Positions 6,985 through 14,526 of a DNA stretch of 14,596 nucleotides are shown piece by piece. The stretch lies in contig MCBC01000158.1 of the NCBI GenBank assembly GCA_001723855.1, forward strand, positions 1-14,596. Reading direction: 5' to 3'. Origin of the DNA: Candidatus Altarchaeales archaeon WOR_SM1_86-2. GTDB lineage: Archaea; Altiarchaeota; Altiarchaeia; IMC4; MCBC01. The notes beneath the pieces are model-generated. The model was not told where the DNA came from. It searched no databases and worked only from the letters and a program-made list of their open reading frames with translations. Each line of letters starts with the position of its first letter. The first letter of the stretch is position 1. The position numbers and the translations under genes were made by a program.

Positions 6985-7461
6985 TCACCTCAGCAGCACA
7001 ATATTTCCCATCCCCTTCCTTCTTCTCTCCACCAGACCCCTGTTCTCCAACGCATCCAGGCACCTGGTTACTTTCGCCTTCGGGAAGCCTGTTCTCTCTA
7101 CCAGTTCGCTCTGGAAAATTACTCCGCCTTCCGTAAAAACCATCTCGTAGATCGTGAGCTCATCATCCTTCAATGTCTTCATCGTGTGCTCCCACGACTT
7201 CTTCTTGGAATCCGTGTTGGATCTCATTTGAACGGAATCGAAGAACAGCAGGTACATCCCGCAGATTCCAAGAACCAGGGCTGACAATGCGATTATAACA
7301 ACATCCTCCATTGTGAAAAGTCCCGGTATATGGGTTATCGCGGTTTCTGAGCCTTCTACAAATATCTGGATTGGCGCAGGAGTTAACAGCTTGATACCAA
7401 GTACGAATATCGCCCCGACAAATATCGCTGACATAAATGCCGTAGTTCCTTTGATTTTCAT
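6985..7461 (-). CDS. Membrane-anchored winged-helix regulator
   Basis: This 158-residue protein has two membrane segments in its N-terminal half (about residues 8-27 and 53-74), separated by an external loop of about 25 residues. A linker then leads to a cytoplasmic winged-helix domain (about 95-158: LTIYEMVFTEGG, QSELVERTGFPKAKVTRCL, ENRGLVERRRKG). This matches the archaeal group of membrane-associated predicted transcriptional regulators (COG2512-like). Such proteins may link a signal at the membrane to transcription. It is co-oriented with, and 35 bases downstream of, the membrane-anchored protein gene at 7497-8573, so it may respond to or control the surface system. Its 3' end is duplicated at 6172-6213. 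Confidence 0.87.
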   Translation of the reverse strand: MKIKGTTAFMSAIFVGAIFVLGIKLLTPAPIQIFVEGSETAITHIPGLFTMEDVVIIALSALVLGICGMYLLFFDSVQMRSNTDSKKKSWEHTMKTLKDDELTIYEMVFTEGGVIFQSELVERTGFPKAKVTRCLDALENRGLVERRRKGMGNIVLLR

Positions 7462-7496
7462 ATCCGTTTATCCATTAAATTAAAAAATTAAAAAGA

Positions 7497-8573
7497 TTAC
7501 CCTGTCTCTTTCCACACATTTTGCTGCCCGACGCTGTTCGAGACCTGCCCATCAACATAGTTCTGGTCTATAACCCCCTGAACATTCTCCGGAACATTCT
7601 TCCATGCAGCAAGTTCGTCATCCCTGCCCGGAACGCCCCGGTGGGCATTTATACAGTAACTTCTGACAAAGAAGGTCTTGGATTTCTCCTCCGGCAGATA
7701 AACAACCACCGCTTCCCCGAACGCAATATTCTGGTTGCCCTTGTTTTCATTCTCCAGCGCAAACCCCCTCTCAACCAGCAGGGATTGAGTTTTTTTATTC
7801 TCCGTGATTTCCACCTTCACCCTTGAGTACCCTTCACTTTCGAACCCTGTTTTCACGTCCGCGTCATAGAATGTTTGAATCCTGGCCGTGGTTACCTTTC
7901 TGATTTTTTTAATCGCATCATTGAAATCCCCCCCGACATTATTCTTCCATGTAACCTCTAAAGAAAGTTCATCCAGGCCCTGGGCATACCATACTGCAAA
8001 TTGCTTCTCCCACAAGGAAAGATCATCATTTCTGATTATACCCATGATATGATCATCAACAACTCCAACTTTCTCATATGCCGCACATTTCTGCAGACCA
8101 AAGTCAAGGTATAACGCCTCACGGGAATTAAGCAATACGACACTTGCACCATCCTTGCAGAACAATACACTGCCTGTCTCATCACCTTTACGGGCATCCT
8201 CAAGATCGATGGGGACCTCTATTGTGAAGAATGTCCACCCTTCCGGTTTAATTTGTTGAGTTGATGATTGCTGAAACGCCTGCTGGTCAACATTCACATT
8301 CGTATTCACGGGTATCCGGGCATTCCCTATAACCTGCCCCTTCTGCGTGATTACCATACTGTTGGTGGCACTTATGGCTATCGTACCGTTTGAAGTATTG
8401 TCAAATGTTGTGTCATACACGGTACTGGATACGACAATCGCTGTCTCGTCATCATACCCCGCGGTTGTTTCCGGTGCCGTGCCTGATGTTCCGAGCACAT
8501 ATCCAAAAACCATTCCAATCCCGATCAACGCTAAAACACCAAGCAAGGCAAGTTTATCTTTTAGGTTTTCCAT
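7497..8573 (-). CDS. Membrane-anchored extracytoplasmic protein, function unknown
   Basis: This 358-residue protein starts with a short charged stretch and one hydrophobic helix (about residues 8-28, LALLGVLALIGIGMVFGYVLG), then a Thr/Ser-rich linker with possible N-glycosylation sites (DNTSNGT). The rest is soluble and most likely outside the cell, anchored by the N-terminal helix; cleavage by signal peptidase cannot be excluded. Three Cys residues are visible (VLFCKDG, LQKCAAY, RSYCINAH). The C-terminal 110 residues look beta-rich (RVKVEITENKKTQSLLVERGFAL, FGEAVVVYLPEEKSKTFFV), like a small sandwich domain, but I cannot name the family. ATG at 8573 is 36 bases from the stop of the upstream DUF4139 gene, so the two are likely co-transcribed. 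Confidence 0.85.
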   Translation of the reverse strand: MENLKDKLALLGVLALIGIGMVFGYVLGTSGTAPETTAGYDDETAIVVSSTVYDTTFDNTSNGTIAISATNSMVITQKGQVIGNARIPVNTNVNVDQQAFQQSSTQQIKPEGWTFFTIEVPIDLEDARKGDETGSVLFCKDGASVVLLNSREALYLDFGLQKCAAYEKVGVVDDHIMGIIRNDDLSLWEKQFAVWYAQGLDELSLEVTWKNNVGGDFNDAIKKIRKVTTARIQTFYDADVKTGFESEGYSRVKVEITENKKTQSLLVERGFALENENKGNQNIAFGEAVVVYLPEEKSKTFFVRSYCINAHRGVPGRDDELAAWKNVPENVQGVIDQNYVDGQVSNSVGQQNVWKETG

Positions 8574-8609
8574 TTTATTTTATTAAAATAATTAAACATA
8601 ACTATGATT

Positions 8610-10142
8610 TTAATCTGTCATGTAGGTGTAAGTTAGGTCCTTTTCCTCCCCGGGGTTCAATGTGATGTTCCAGTAAAGCAGGTTCCCAGGCTTTTCATCG
8701 TAGTTGATGTTTGACTTGAAACCCTCCGCATCCCCCGGGAGCGTATCCATCACGGTAAGCTTTACCTCTTCGTTTTTATAGTTTATCATCTTGAGCGTGC
8801 CCTTATGATAATAGCCGTATTGATCGCCTGGAATTTCCTTAACCGTTACTCTCTTCCTGACCTCGATGTCCGGGGCGTACCCAACGGTTACTTTTGCTTC
8901 CCTGCCGTTTGGCGTCCATGAGATGGTATCCATGCCGATGAGCATCATATCCCTGTAAACACTCACGGTACCGTAGGGCCATGTATCTTCCTCTTTGTTC
9001 TTCAAACGGTATATGTTCTGGACATTGCCGTTTTTCATTTCACTTACATACCGCCAGTTGACATCGTCAAGCCGGGCATCCCACACGTAATCCCTTTCGA
9101 ATTCCACGTTCTTGCCGAATACCCGCACGATTTTCGTCTCGCCGGCATTTAGTGAAATCTCGCCCAGGTCGTATACCTCGTACTCCTCAAGGGCTGAAAC
9201 AGCGGCACCGATTGCCGAGCCGAAAGCAACGTTCCCGAACGCCACCTGGGTTGCGGACATGTATTCCATACTCCTGTACACGCCCTCCATCTTTATGTTC
9301 CCTGCAACAACTTTCACGTTGACGTTCTCTAAATCGATACCCATGTTGTTTGTTATCTTCACCCAGAAACCAAACCCTGCCGTTTTATCCTCATCTATGT
9401 CGAGGTGGTATACAGGCTCCCATGAAACCCCGCTCGCGCGGTAGACGATATCCACATCCCGCCTGCCTTCCCCGCCGTATCTCCACGAGAGTTTGCTTTC
9501 GCGACCCGTAACCGATCCAGTGTAGTATGTATAGGGGTCGTATGACGACACGGGAGGCGCGGGGATCCTAACCCCGGGCACCTCAAACACGGTCTTGTAG
9601 ACCTGCTGGAAATCCGGCTTCTCGCGGAATACCATATTTCTTATGTCTGATACTTTCATGGTGAAAAACGGCATCTCAAGTGTCTCATTACTCCTTATCC
9701 ACCTGGCGTCTGACAGAAACATAAGATCACCTTCAAGCATGTAGAGCGTCCCGGATACGTCCCCGTAGGAAGTGACCGCCTCTATCTTCTTGCCCATGCT
9801 CTGGTTGACCATATCCCCTATCGTTAACGGTCTTTTAATCTTAGTTTCCTTAGTTTCCTTAGTTTCATTTTTTATGTATGCCGTTATGGAAATAGATTCA
9901 ACGCGCGCTTGCTCCCCTATCACGCGAACAGACCCCGGGACAATACCCCCTTCTATTATGGTATAGAACTCACTGCCGCAGCAAGCATCCCCCTCCTTCA
10001 TCACATGCACCACGTCATTCGGATAAACCGTGATTTCGGTTATCCTCGTATCTACCATTTCCCCGGCGTTAGCGTTAGCATTTGAAATCATACAAAAAAA
10101 TAATAATCCCAATGCACATAATATCTCGATTTTGGTTTTCAT
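8610..10142 (-). CDS. Secreted DUF4139-family protein
   Basis: ATG at 10142 is chosen over an in-frame start at 10235 because it begins a clear signal peptide (MKTKIEILCALGLLFFCMIS, then NANANA); the longer form would overlap the ATPase gene. The resulting protein has 510 residues. An N-terminal beta segment (ITEITVYPNDVV, VPGSVRVIG) resembles the DUF4140-type start. The middle carries the DUF4139 signature: YRASGVSWEPVYHLDIDED, then WVKITNNMGIDLENVNVKVV and AGNIK. The C-terminus ends with a beta-sandwich-like stretch (LLYWNITLNPGEEKDLTYTY) and no membrane anchor. The role of DUF4139 proteins is poorly known, and a beta-rich extracytoplasmic function is likely. A KET tripeptide repeat lies near residue 100. 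It sits 83 bases downstream of the ATPase gene in the same direction. Confidence 0.88.
   Translation of the reverse strand: MKTKIEILCALGLLFFCMISNANANAGEMVDTRITEITVYPNDVVHVMKEGDACCGSEFYTIIEGGIVPGSVRVIGEQARVESISITAYIKNETKETKETKIKRPLTIGDMVNQSMGKKIEAVTSYGDVSGTLYMLEGDLMFLSDARWIRSNETLEMPFFTMKVSDIRNMVFREKPDFQQVYKTVFEVPGVRIPAPPVSSYDPYTYYTGSVTGRESKLSWRYGGEGRRDVDIVYRASGVSWEPVYHLDIDEDKTAGFGFWVKITNNMGIDLENVNVKVVAGNIKMEGVYRSMEYMSATQVAFGNVAFGSAIGAAVSALEEYEVYDLGEISLNAGETKIVRVFGKNVEFERDYVWDARLDDVNWRYVSEMKNGNVQNIYRLKNKEEDTWPYGTVSVYRDMMLIGMDTISWTPNGREAKVTVGYAPDIEVRKRVTVKEIPGDQYGYYHKGTLKMINYKNEEVKLTVMDTLPGDAEGFKSNINYDEKPGNLLYWNITLNPGEEKDLTYTYMTD
9841..9867. repeat. 9-bp tandem repeat, three copies
   Basis: TTAGTTTCC occurs twice in a row and is followed by TTAGTTTCA. 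On the coding (minus) strand it encodes a KET-type repeat in the DUF4139 protein. Copy number changes would keep the frame. Confidence 0.8.
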
Positions 10143-10183
10143 CCCGTAATACCTTAGGATGAAACACCATAAGAGCAGGAGTT

Positions 10184-10203
10184 TGAAACTGGTTTCAGAA
10201 ACC
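10184..10203. promoter_or_regulatory. Overlapping inverted repeats upstream of the DUF4139 gene
   Basis: TGAAAC-TG-GTTTCA (10184-10197) and GGTTTC-A-GAAACC (10191-10203) are two perfect inverted repeats sharing GTTTC, so only one hairpin could form at a time. On the minus strand they lie between a TATA-like stretch (about 10204-10217) and the ATG at 10142, near the expected transcription start. They could be an operator or alternative hairpins. A similar 16-base string occurs at 6961-6976. Confidence 0.35.
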
Positions 10204-10225
10204 AAAAATATTAAAACGTTCAGAG

Positions 10226-11722
10226 TTAAAACCACCCCTTTTTCTTCTTAAGTTTTGACATTGCCTCATCAGGGTTATGTCTATACTCCCTGATAATCTT
10301 TAAGACCTCGTTATTTTCCATTATATCATTCCCTACCATACGCCTGAGTAATTCTTCCCTGCGTTTTAATTCCTTATCGAGTTCGGGTTTGGTGATCCCC
10401 GCGCTCTCTGCAAGCGTATCCTTCAACTTTATGGGGTACTGGGTCCTTGCAAGTTTATCCGCCTGAGGGTCCCATTCATAGATAAGCCCCAACTCAACAT
10501 TATCCTGTATTATGTGTCCAATCTCCGCCACCTGGGTTATATACCTCCTGACACCGCCTTCCTTTGTGCGTATCATGTTCTGGACAATAATCAAATCAAG
10601 CAGGGGGAGCATAGTCAGCGGGATGTTCATGGGGCTGTTCGTCATTCTCGTTATTGATTCCCGCGCGGTGTTCGCGTGCAGTGTCCCCATTGAACCATTA
10701 AGACCGATGTCCATTGCAACAAGCAGCGTGATTGCACCGGGACCCCTTACTTCCCCGACAATCACTCTATCCGGGCGCATTCTTAACGCATTCTGCAGCA
10801 GCAGATCAATCGTAATCGACGATTTTTCCTGACGCAGGGACGGTGCTGCTTCCAGCGGCATCCAGCCGTCTAAAAATTTAAAATTTAATTCAAGCGTATC
10901 TTCAACCGTTACAACTATCTCATTTTGCGGGATAAACGAGGAAATAGCATTTAATGTCGTGGTTTTTCCACTTCCCGGTCCTCCCGCGACAATCATGTTA
11001 ATCGGTCTTATACCAAAACCTTCAACGCAAGCCCATAAGAGTGCAGCAAGCCCTTCATCCATAGTTTGAAGTTTTATCAATTCCGTGATACTAAAGGGTT
11101 TTTGCCTGAATTTTCGGATCGTGATATAGGGACCTTTTGGTGCCGCGGGGGGTATCGCTACATTCACCCTGCTGCCGTCAAGAAGCCGGGAATCAAGCAG
11201 AGGATTTTCTTCATTAATCTCCCTGCCTACATTTTTTGCTATTTTCATCAATGCATTATTTATTGATTTCTCGTCTTTAAACCCGATATTCGATCTGCAC
11301 ATCCCGTGTTTTCTATGGACAACGAATGCGGGAGCACCGATGCCGTGAATCGCGATATCCTCAAGTTCATCATCATCAAGAAGAACCCCAAGGGTGCTGT
11401 GGCCGTAAAACTTACCCATCGCAAGCGATAAAAGAATATCGACGTTATCCAGGGGTTGATTTTTTACCTCCAATTCCTGAGTAAGCCTTTTCTTTAAATA
11501 ATATCTTAAAAATTCATTTCTTTCCTCATAAGTTACAAATTTTTCCGATTCACGGGCAATTTCCACAGGTATGAAATCCGTTGCGTTCTTTAAAATCTCC
11601 CTTTCGGCATCTGAAAATTCGGGCATGTTTACCTTATAGAGCGGAAGGGGCTTATCTTCATGTTTTATTATCTCCACCCTACCATATGAATCGATTTTTG
11701 ATTCCTTAGTTTCTTCTGCCAT
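10226..11722 (-). CDS. Type II/IV secretion system (FlaI/GspE2-like) ATPase
   Basis: This 498-residue protein is an archaeal secretion or pilus assembly ATPase of the VirB11/GspE/FlaI superfamily. Walker A GGPGSGKTT lies at residues 247-255 (K253), Walker B RVIVGEVRG with E324, and the His box GTLHANT with H349. An acidic VTVEDTLEL motif lies between the two Walker motifs. The N-terminal domain (about 1-235) contains the usual segments, including LLDDDELEDIAIHG and LDSRLLDGSRVNVAIPP. The C-terminal tail is basic (KLKKKKGWF). Such hexameric ATPases drive assembly of archaella, pili or secretion complexes from the cytoplasmic face of the membrane. The usual FlaJ/TadC-type membrane partner does not follow; instead a secreted DUF4139 protein comes next. 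ATG at 11722 follows an AT-rich shared promoter region. Confidence 0.95.
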   Translation of the reverse strand: MAEETKESKIDSYGRVEIIKHEDKPLPLYKVNMPEFSDAEREILKNATDFIPVEIARESEKFVTYEERNEFLRYYLKKRLTQELEVKNQPLDNVDILLSLAMGKFYGHSTLGVLLDDDELEDIAIHGIGAPAFVVHRKHGMCRSNIGFKDEKSINNALMKIAKNVGREINEENPLLDSRLLDGSRVNVAIPPAAPKGPYITIRKFRQKPFSITELIKLQTMDEGLAALLWACVEGFGIRPINMIVAGGPGSGKTTTLNAISSFIPQNEIVVTVEDTLELNFKFLDGWMPLEAAPSLRQEKSSITIDLLLQNALRMRPDRVIVGEVRGPGAITLLVAMDIGLNGSMGTLHANTARESITRMTNSPMNIPLTMLPLLDLIIVQNMIRTKEGGVRRYITQVAEIGHIIQDNVELGLIYEWDPQADKLARTQYPIKLKDTLAESAGITKPELDKELKRREELLRRMVGNDIMENNEVLKIIREYRHNPDEAMSKLKKKKGWF

Positions 11723-11765
11723 TTCAATTAATTATAATTTTTTTTTCTTTGTTGATATTATTGAT

Positions 11766-11783
11766 ATAAAGATATATAAAAAG
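11766..11783. promoter_or_regulatory. Shared TATA-like region between divergent genes
   Basis: The 98-base gap 11723-11820 is strongly AT-rich. GATATATAAAAAG (11771-11783) on the plus strand is a TATA-like box about 38-50 bases before the ATG at 11821. Its complement, with TTTATATC nearby, can serve the ATPase gene about 45 bases away on the minus strand. The two promoters probably overlap. Confidence 0.4.
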
Positions 11784-11820
11784 TTTTGAATATTTTCCGC
11801 TAATTTAAAATTCAAAGTCA

Positions 11821-14526
11821 ATGATGCAGGGAAAAGATATAGATGAACTGAAAAAGAAGAAAGATACCGAAGGGCTGATAAATGCACTGAACGACAGCAA
11901 CGGGGAAGTGCGCAGGAAAGCTGTAGATGCCTTAATAGAAATTAAGGATCATGGAGCAGTGGTGCCTTTGATAAACGCATTAAAGGATGAGGATGTTTGG
12001 GTGCGCAGCAGCGCTGCACTGGCATTAGAGCGGATTAAAGATGAAAGCGCGGTTGAACCATTGATAAACGCATTAAAGGATGATGATGCCTGGGTGCGGA
12101 CGAACGCCGCGAAGTTACTGGTAAAATTTAAAGATCCCAGGGCAGCAGAACATCTGATAAACGCGTTGGACGATGGTAATGAAAATGTGCAAGAGTACGC
12201 GGAGATGGCTGCCTGCGAGAAAGCAGATAGGGAATATGAAAATAAAGAATATGAAAACGCATTGCATATGTATGGGAAGATCATTAAAAGTTCTGCATAT
12301 AAAAAGAACGAAAAAGCAGCGTATTATTATGTAAAGATATCAAAGTGTCATGAGAAATCAGGGGATTTAAGGAAAGCAAAATCTATGTTAAATAGAGCAT
12401 CAGAACTTGCACAAGAAAATGGAGTCAGGGCATTTATAGGCGGCTCAATAATTTTGTTGGATGTGAAACTCGGGGATAAAAAAAGTGATGTTTTATCGGG
12501 GGTGCTGGACAGATTTGAAGACGCTAAATTAAATATACCTGAAAACCTGAAAGATATTCTGGAAGAGAACGAAGAATCGGCAAAGGAATTAGAGAAGAAG
12601 GCAAAGGAGGATAAAATCGGTCAACTCCCCCCGGGGGTATACCCTCACCTCACGACCGAAAAACAAAAACTTCTGTATAAACTTGATCAACTTGAAATTG
12701 AAAGGACTTCAGGTGAGATAACCGAAGAGGAATACAAATTCTGGAAGAAAACGCACACCGAGAATTTAGATTTACTCAATGCTAAAATTTCTGAGATTGA
12801 AGAGGATATGCGGAAGGAAGGGGTGAGTATGGAAGAGCTTCAAGCAAAAAAAGAGGAAAAACAAAAACGCGAGGAGGAACTCAAAGAACTGCAGAGGGAG
12901 ATAGAGGCATCAAAACAGGAAAAACAAAGACAGGAGGAGGAACTCCTGGAGATCCAGAGGAAGATAGAGGCATCAAGGGAGATCGCGAAAGAGAAAGCAG
13001 AACTTGACGAGGAATTGGAACAGAAACAGAAATTTATATCGGAATTTGAAGAGAAAGCGAGAATCATCCAGGAGGAACTTAAGGCGAGGGAGGAGGAGAA
13101 ACAAAGGCAGGAGGAGGAACTTCTGGAGATCCGGGGGAAGATAGAGGCGTCAAAGGAAATAGCGGAGGAGAAAGCAGAACTTGACGAGGAACTAAAGCAG
13201 AAACAGAAATTTGTATCTGAATTTGAAGATAAGGTAAGGCATATGCAGGAGGAACTTCTTGCGAGGGAAAAGGAGAAACGAAAACAGGAGGAGGAACTCC
13301 TGGAGATCCAGGGGAAGATAGAGGCATCAAGGGAGATTGCTGAGCAGAAAGCAGAACTTGACGAGGAACTGGAAGAAAAGCATGGGCTTGTATCTGAATT
13401 TGAAGATAAGGTAAGGCATATGCAGGAGGAACTTCTTGCGAGGGAAAAAGAGAAACGAAAACAGGAGGAGGAACTCCTGGAGATCCAGGGGAAGATAGAG
13501 GCATCAAGGGAGATTGCTGAGCAGAAAGCAGAACTTGACGAGGAACTAAAGCAGAAACAGGAACTTATATCTGAATTTGAAGAGAAAGCGAGAAGCATCC
13601 ATGAGGAACTTAAGGCGAGGGAGGAAGAGAAACGAAAACAGGAAGAGGAACTCCTGGAGATCCAGGGGAAGATAGAGTCCTCAAGGGAGATCGCTGAGCA
13701 GAAAGCAGAACTTGACGAGGAACTGAAAGAAAAACAGAAATTTATATCGGAATTTGAAGAGAAAGCGAGAAGTATCCATGAGGAACTTCTTGCGAGAGAG
13801 GAAGAAAAACGAAAACAGGAGGAAGAATTCCTGGAACTTCAAAGAAAAATAGAATCCTCAAGGGAGATCGCAGAGCTGGAAGCAGAACTTGATAAGGAAC
13901 TAAAGCGGAAACAGAAACTTATATTGGAATTTGAAGAGAAAGCGAGAAGTATCCATGAGGAACTTAAGGCGAGGGAGGAAGAGAAACGAAAACAGGAGGA
14001 AGAATTCCTGGAAATCCAGAGGAAGATAGATTCTTCAAAGGGGATTACAGGGCATGAAGCAGAACTTGATAAGGAACTACAACGAAAACTGAATCTTGTG
14101 TCCGGGGCCGAAGCGAAACTAAAATCCTACAAGCAGGAAATTCAAGAGAAGACTAATGAACTTCTGAAACTGGAGCAGCAAATAAAATTTTCAACGCGGG
14201 AATCTGAAATTGAGTCTGAAAGACAGAAAATTCTCCGTGAACTTGAGGGGATTGAATCCGATAGGGCTGCAGGCAGGATACGTGAAAATGAATACGAGTT
14301 CTGGAAACAAAAGTATACGGAGAAGTTAAGCGATCTTGAAGATTCAGTGGAGCGAGCAAATGGTGATGTTTTTGCAATAAGGAGAGAACCTGGACTAAAG
14401 GAAGAACCTAAACCAATGGAAGAACTCACTCCAGAAGAAAAACTCAGAAAGGAATGGTTTATGGGTAAAATCGGAATTTTGGAATATGAAAGGAGGTTAA
14501 AGGATTTGAGTGAAATCCAAAATTAG
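11821..14526 (+). CDS. HEAT/TPR-like/SHOCT-like protein with long repetitive coiled coil
   Basis: This 901-residue protein has an unusual order of parts. Residues about 16-130 are HEAT repeats of the PBS-lyase type with a 31-residue period (VVPLINALKDEDVWVRSSAA, VEPLINALKDDDAWVRTNAA). Residues about 131-205 resemble TPR helices (EYENALHMYGKI, SGDLRKAKSML). Residues 281-319 form a SHOCT-like helical hairpin (SGEITEEEYKFWK). Residues about 320-795 are a highly charged coiled coil dominated by seven 59-residue repeats. Residues 801-839 repeat the hairpin (AGRIRENEYEFWK), and residues about 873-900 hold a third similar motif (MGKIGILEYERRLKDL). No signal peptide or membrane segment is seen, so it is probably cytoplasmic. 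ATG ATG opens the frame; the first is given. It is transcribed divergently from the ATPase, possibly from an overlapping promoter. A structural or scaffold role is likely but unproven. Confidence 0.92.
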   Translation: MMQGKDIDELKKKKDTEGLINALNDSNGEVRRKAVDALIEIKDHGAVVPLINALKDEDVWVRSSAALALERIKDESAVEPLINALKDDDAWVRTNAAKLLVKFKDPRAAEHLINALDDGNENVQEYAEMAACEKADREYENKEYENALHMYGKIIKSSAYKKNEKAAYYYVKISKCHEKSGDLRKAKSMLNRASELAQENGVRAFIGGSIILLDVKLGDKKSDVLSGVLDRFEDAKLNIPENLKDILEENEESAKELEKKAKEDKIGQLPPGVYPHLTTEKQKLLYKLDQLEIERTSGEITEEEYKFWKKTHTENLDLLNAKISEIEEDMRKEGVSMEELQAKKEEKQKREEELKELQREIEASKQEKQRQEEELLEIQRKIEASREIAKEKAELDEELEQKQKFISEFEEKARIIQEELKAREEEKQRQEEELLEIRGKIEASKEIAEEKAELDEELKQKQKFVSEFEDKVRHMQEELLAREKEKRKQEEELLEIQGKIEASREIAEQKAELDEELEEKHGLVSEFEDKVRHMQEELLAREKEKRKQEEELLEIQGKIEASREIAEQKAELDEELKQKQELISEFEEKARSIHEELKAREEEKRKQEEELLEIQGKIESSREIAEQKAELDEELKEKQKFISEFEEKARSIHEELLAREEEKRKQEEEFLELQRKIESSREIAELEAELDKELKRKQKLILEFEEKARSIHEELKAREEEKRKQEEEFLEIQRKIDSSKGITGHEAELDKELQRKLNLVSGAEAKLKSYKQEIQEKTNELLKLEQQIKFSTRESEIESERQKILRELEGIESDRAAGRIRENEYEFWKQKYTEKLSDLEDSVERANGDVFAIRREPGLKEEPKPMEELTPEEKLRKEWFMGKIGILEYERRLKDLSEIQN
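11968..12109. repeat. 93-bp HEAT-coding repeats
   Basis: TTGATAAACGCATTAAAGGA occurs at 11968 and again at 12061, exactly 93 bases (31 codons) apart, with related sequence continuing to TGGGTGCG. These are two HEAT units still alike at the DNA level, implying fairly recent duplication. Confidence 0.75.
12931..14169. repeat. Seven 177-bp tandem repeats in the coiled-coil gene
   Basis: The anchor CAGGA(G/A)GA(G/A)GAA recurs at 12931, 13108, 13285, 13462, 13639, 13816 and 13993, always 177 bases (59 codons) apart. The last copy decays towards its end, and a partial unit precedes the first (about 12841-12930). Bases 13211-13370 and 13388-13547 differ, by my reading, at only one of 160 positions, so this copy is the most recent duplication. 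The unit encodes a charged helix with core EEELLEIQGKIEASREIA and KAELDEEL. Confidence 0.93.

Noticed and set aside
6985..6985. Insertion sequence as the cause of the duplicated gene tail
   Set aside because: No transposase and no terminal inverted repeats are visible between 6172 and 7025; only the toxin/antitoxin pair lies there.
8347..8665. Two plus-strand frames over the start of the gene at 7497-8573
   Set aside because: They are antisense to the N-terminal membrane segment of that gene and have no domain or start signal.
10143..10235. N-terminal extension of the DUF4139 protein to the start at 10235
   Set aside because: It would overlap the ATPase gene and place 31 residues before a good signal peptide starting at 10142.
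12840..13598. Minus-strand open frames of 252 and 142 codons in the repeat region
   Set aside because: They are the complement of a Glu/Lys-rich tandem repeat and give Ser/Cys/Phe- or Pro/Ser-rich repeats. The 177-bp period, a multiple of three, keeps all frames open together.
12931..14169. 177-bp repeats as a non-coding satellite or CRISPR-like array
   Set aside because: The unit is exactly 59 codons, lies wholly within one open frame, and mostly preserves amino acid sequence between copies.
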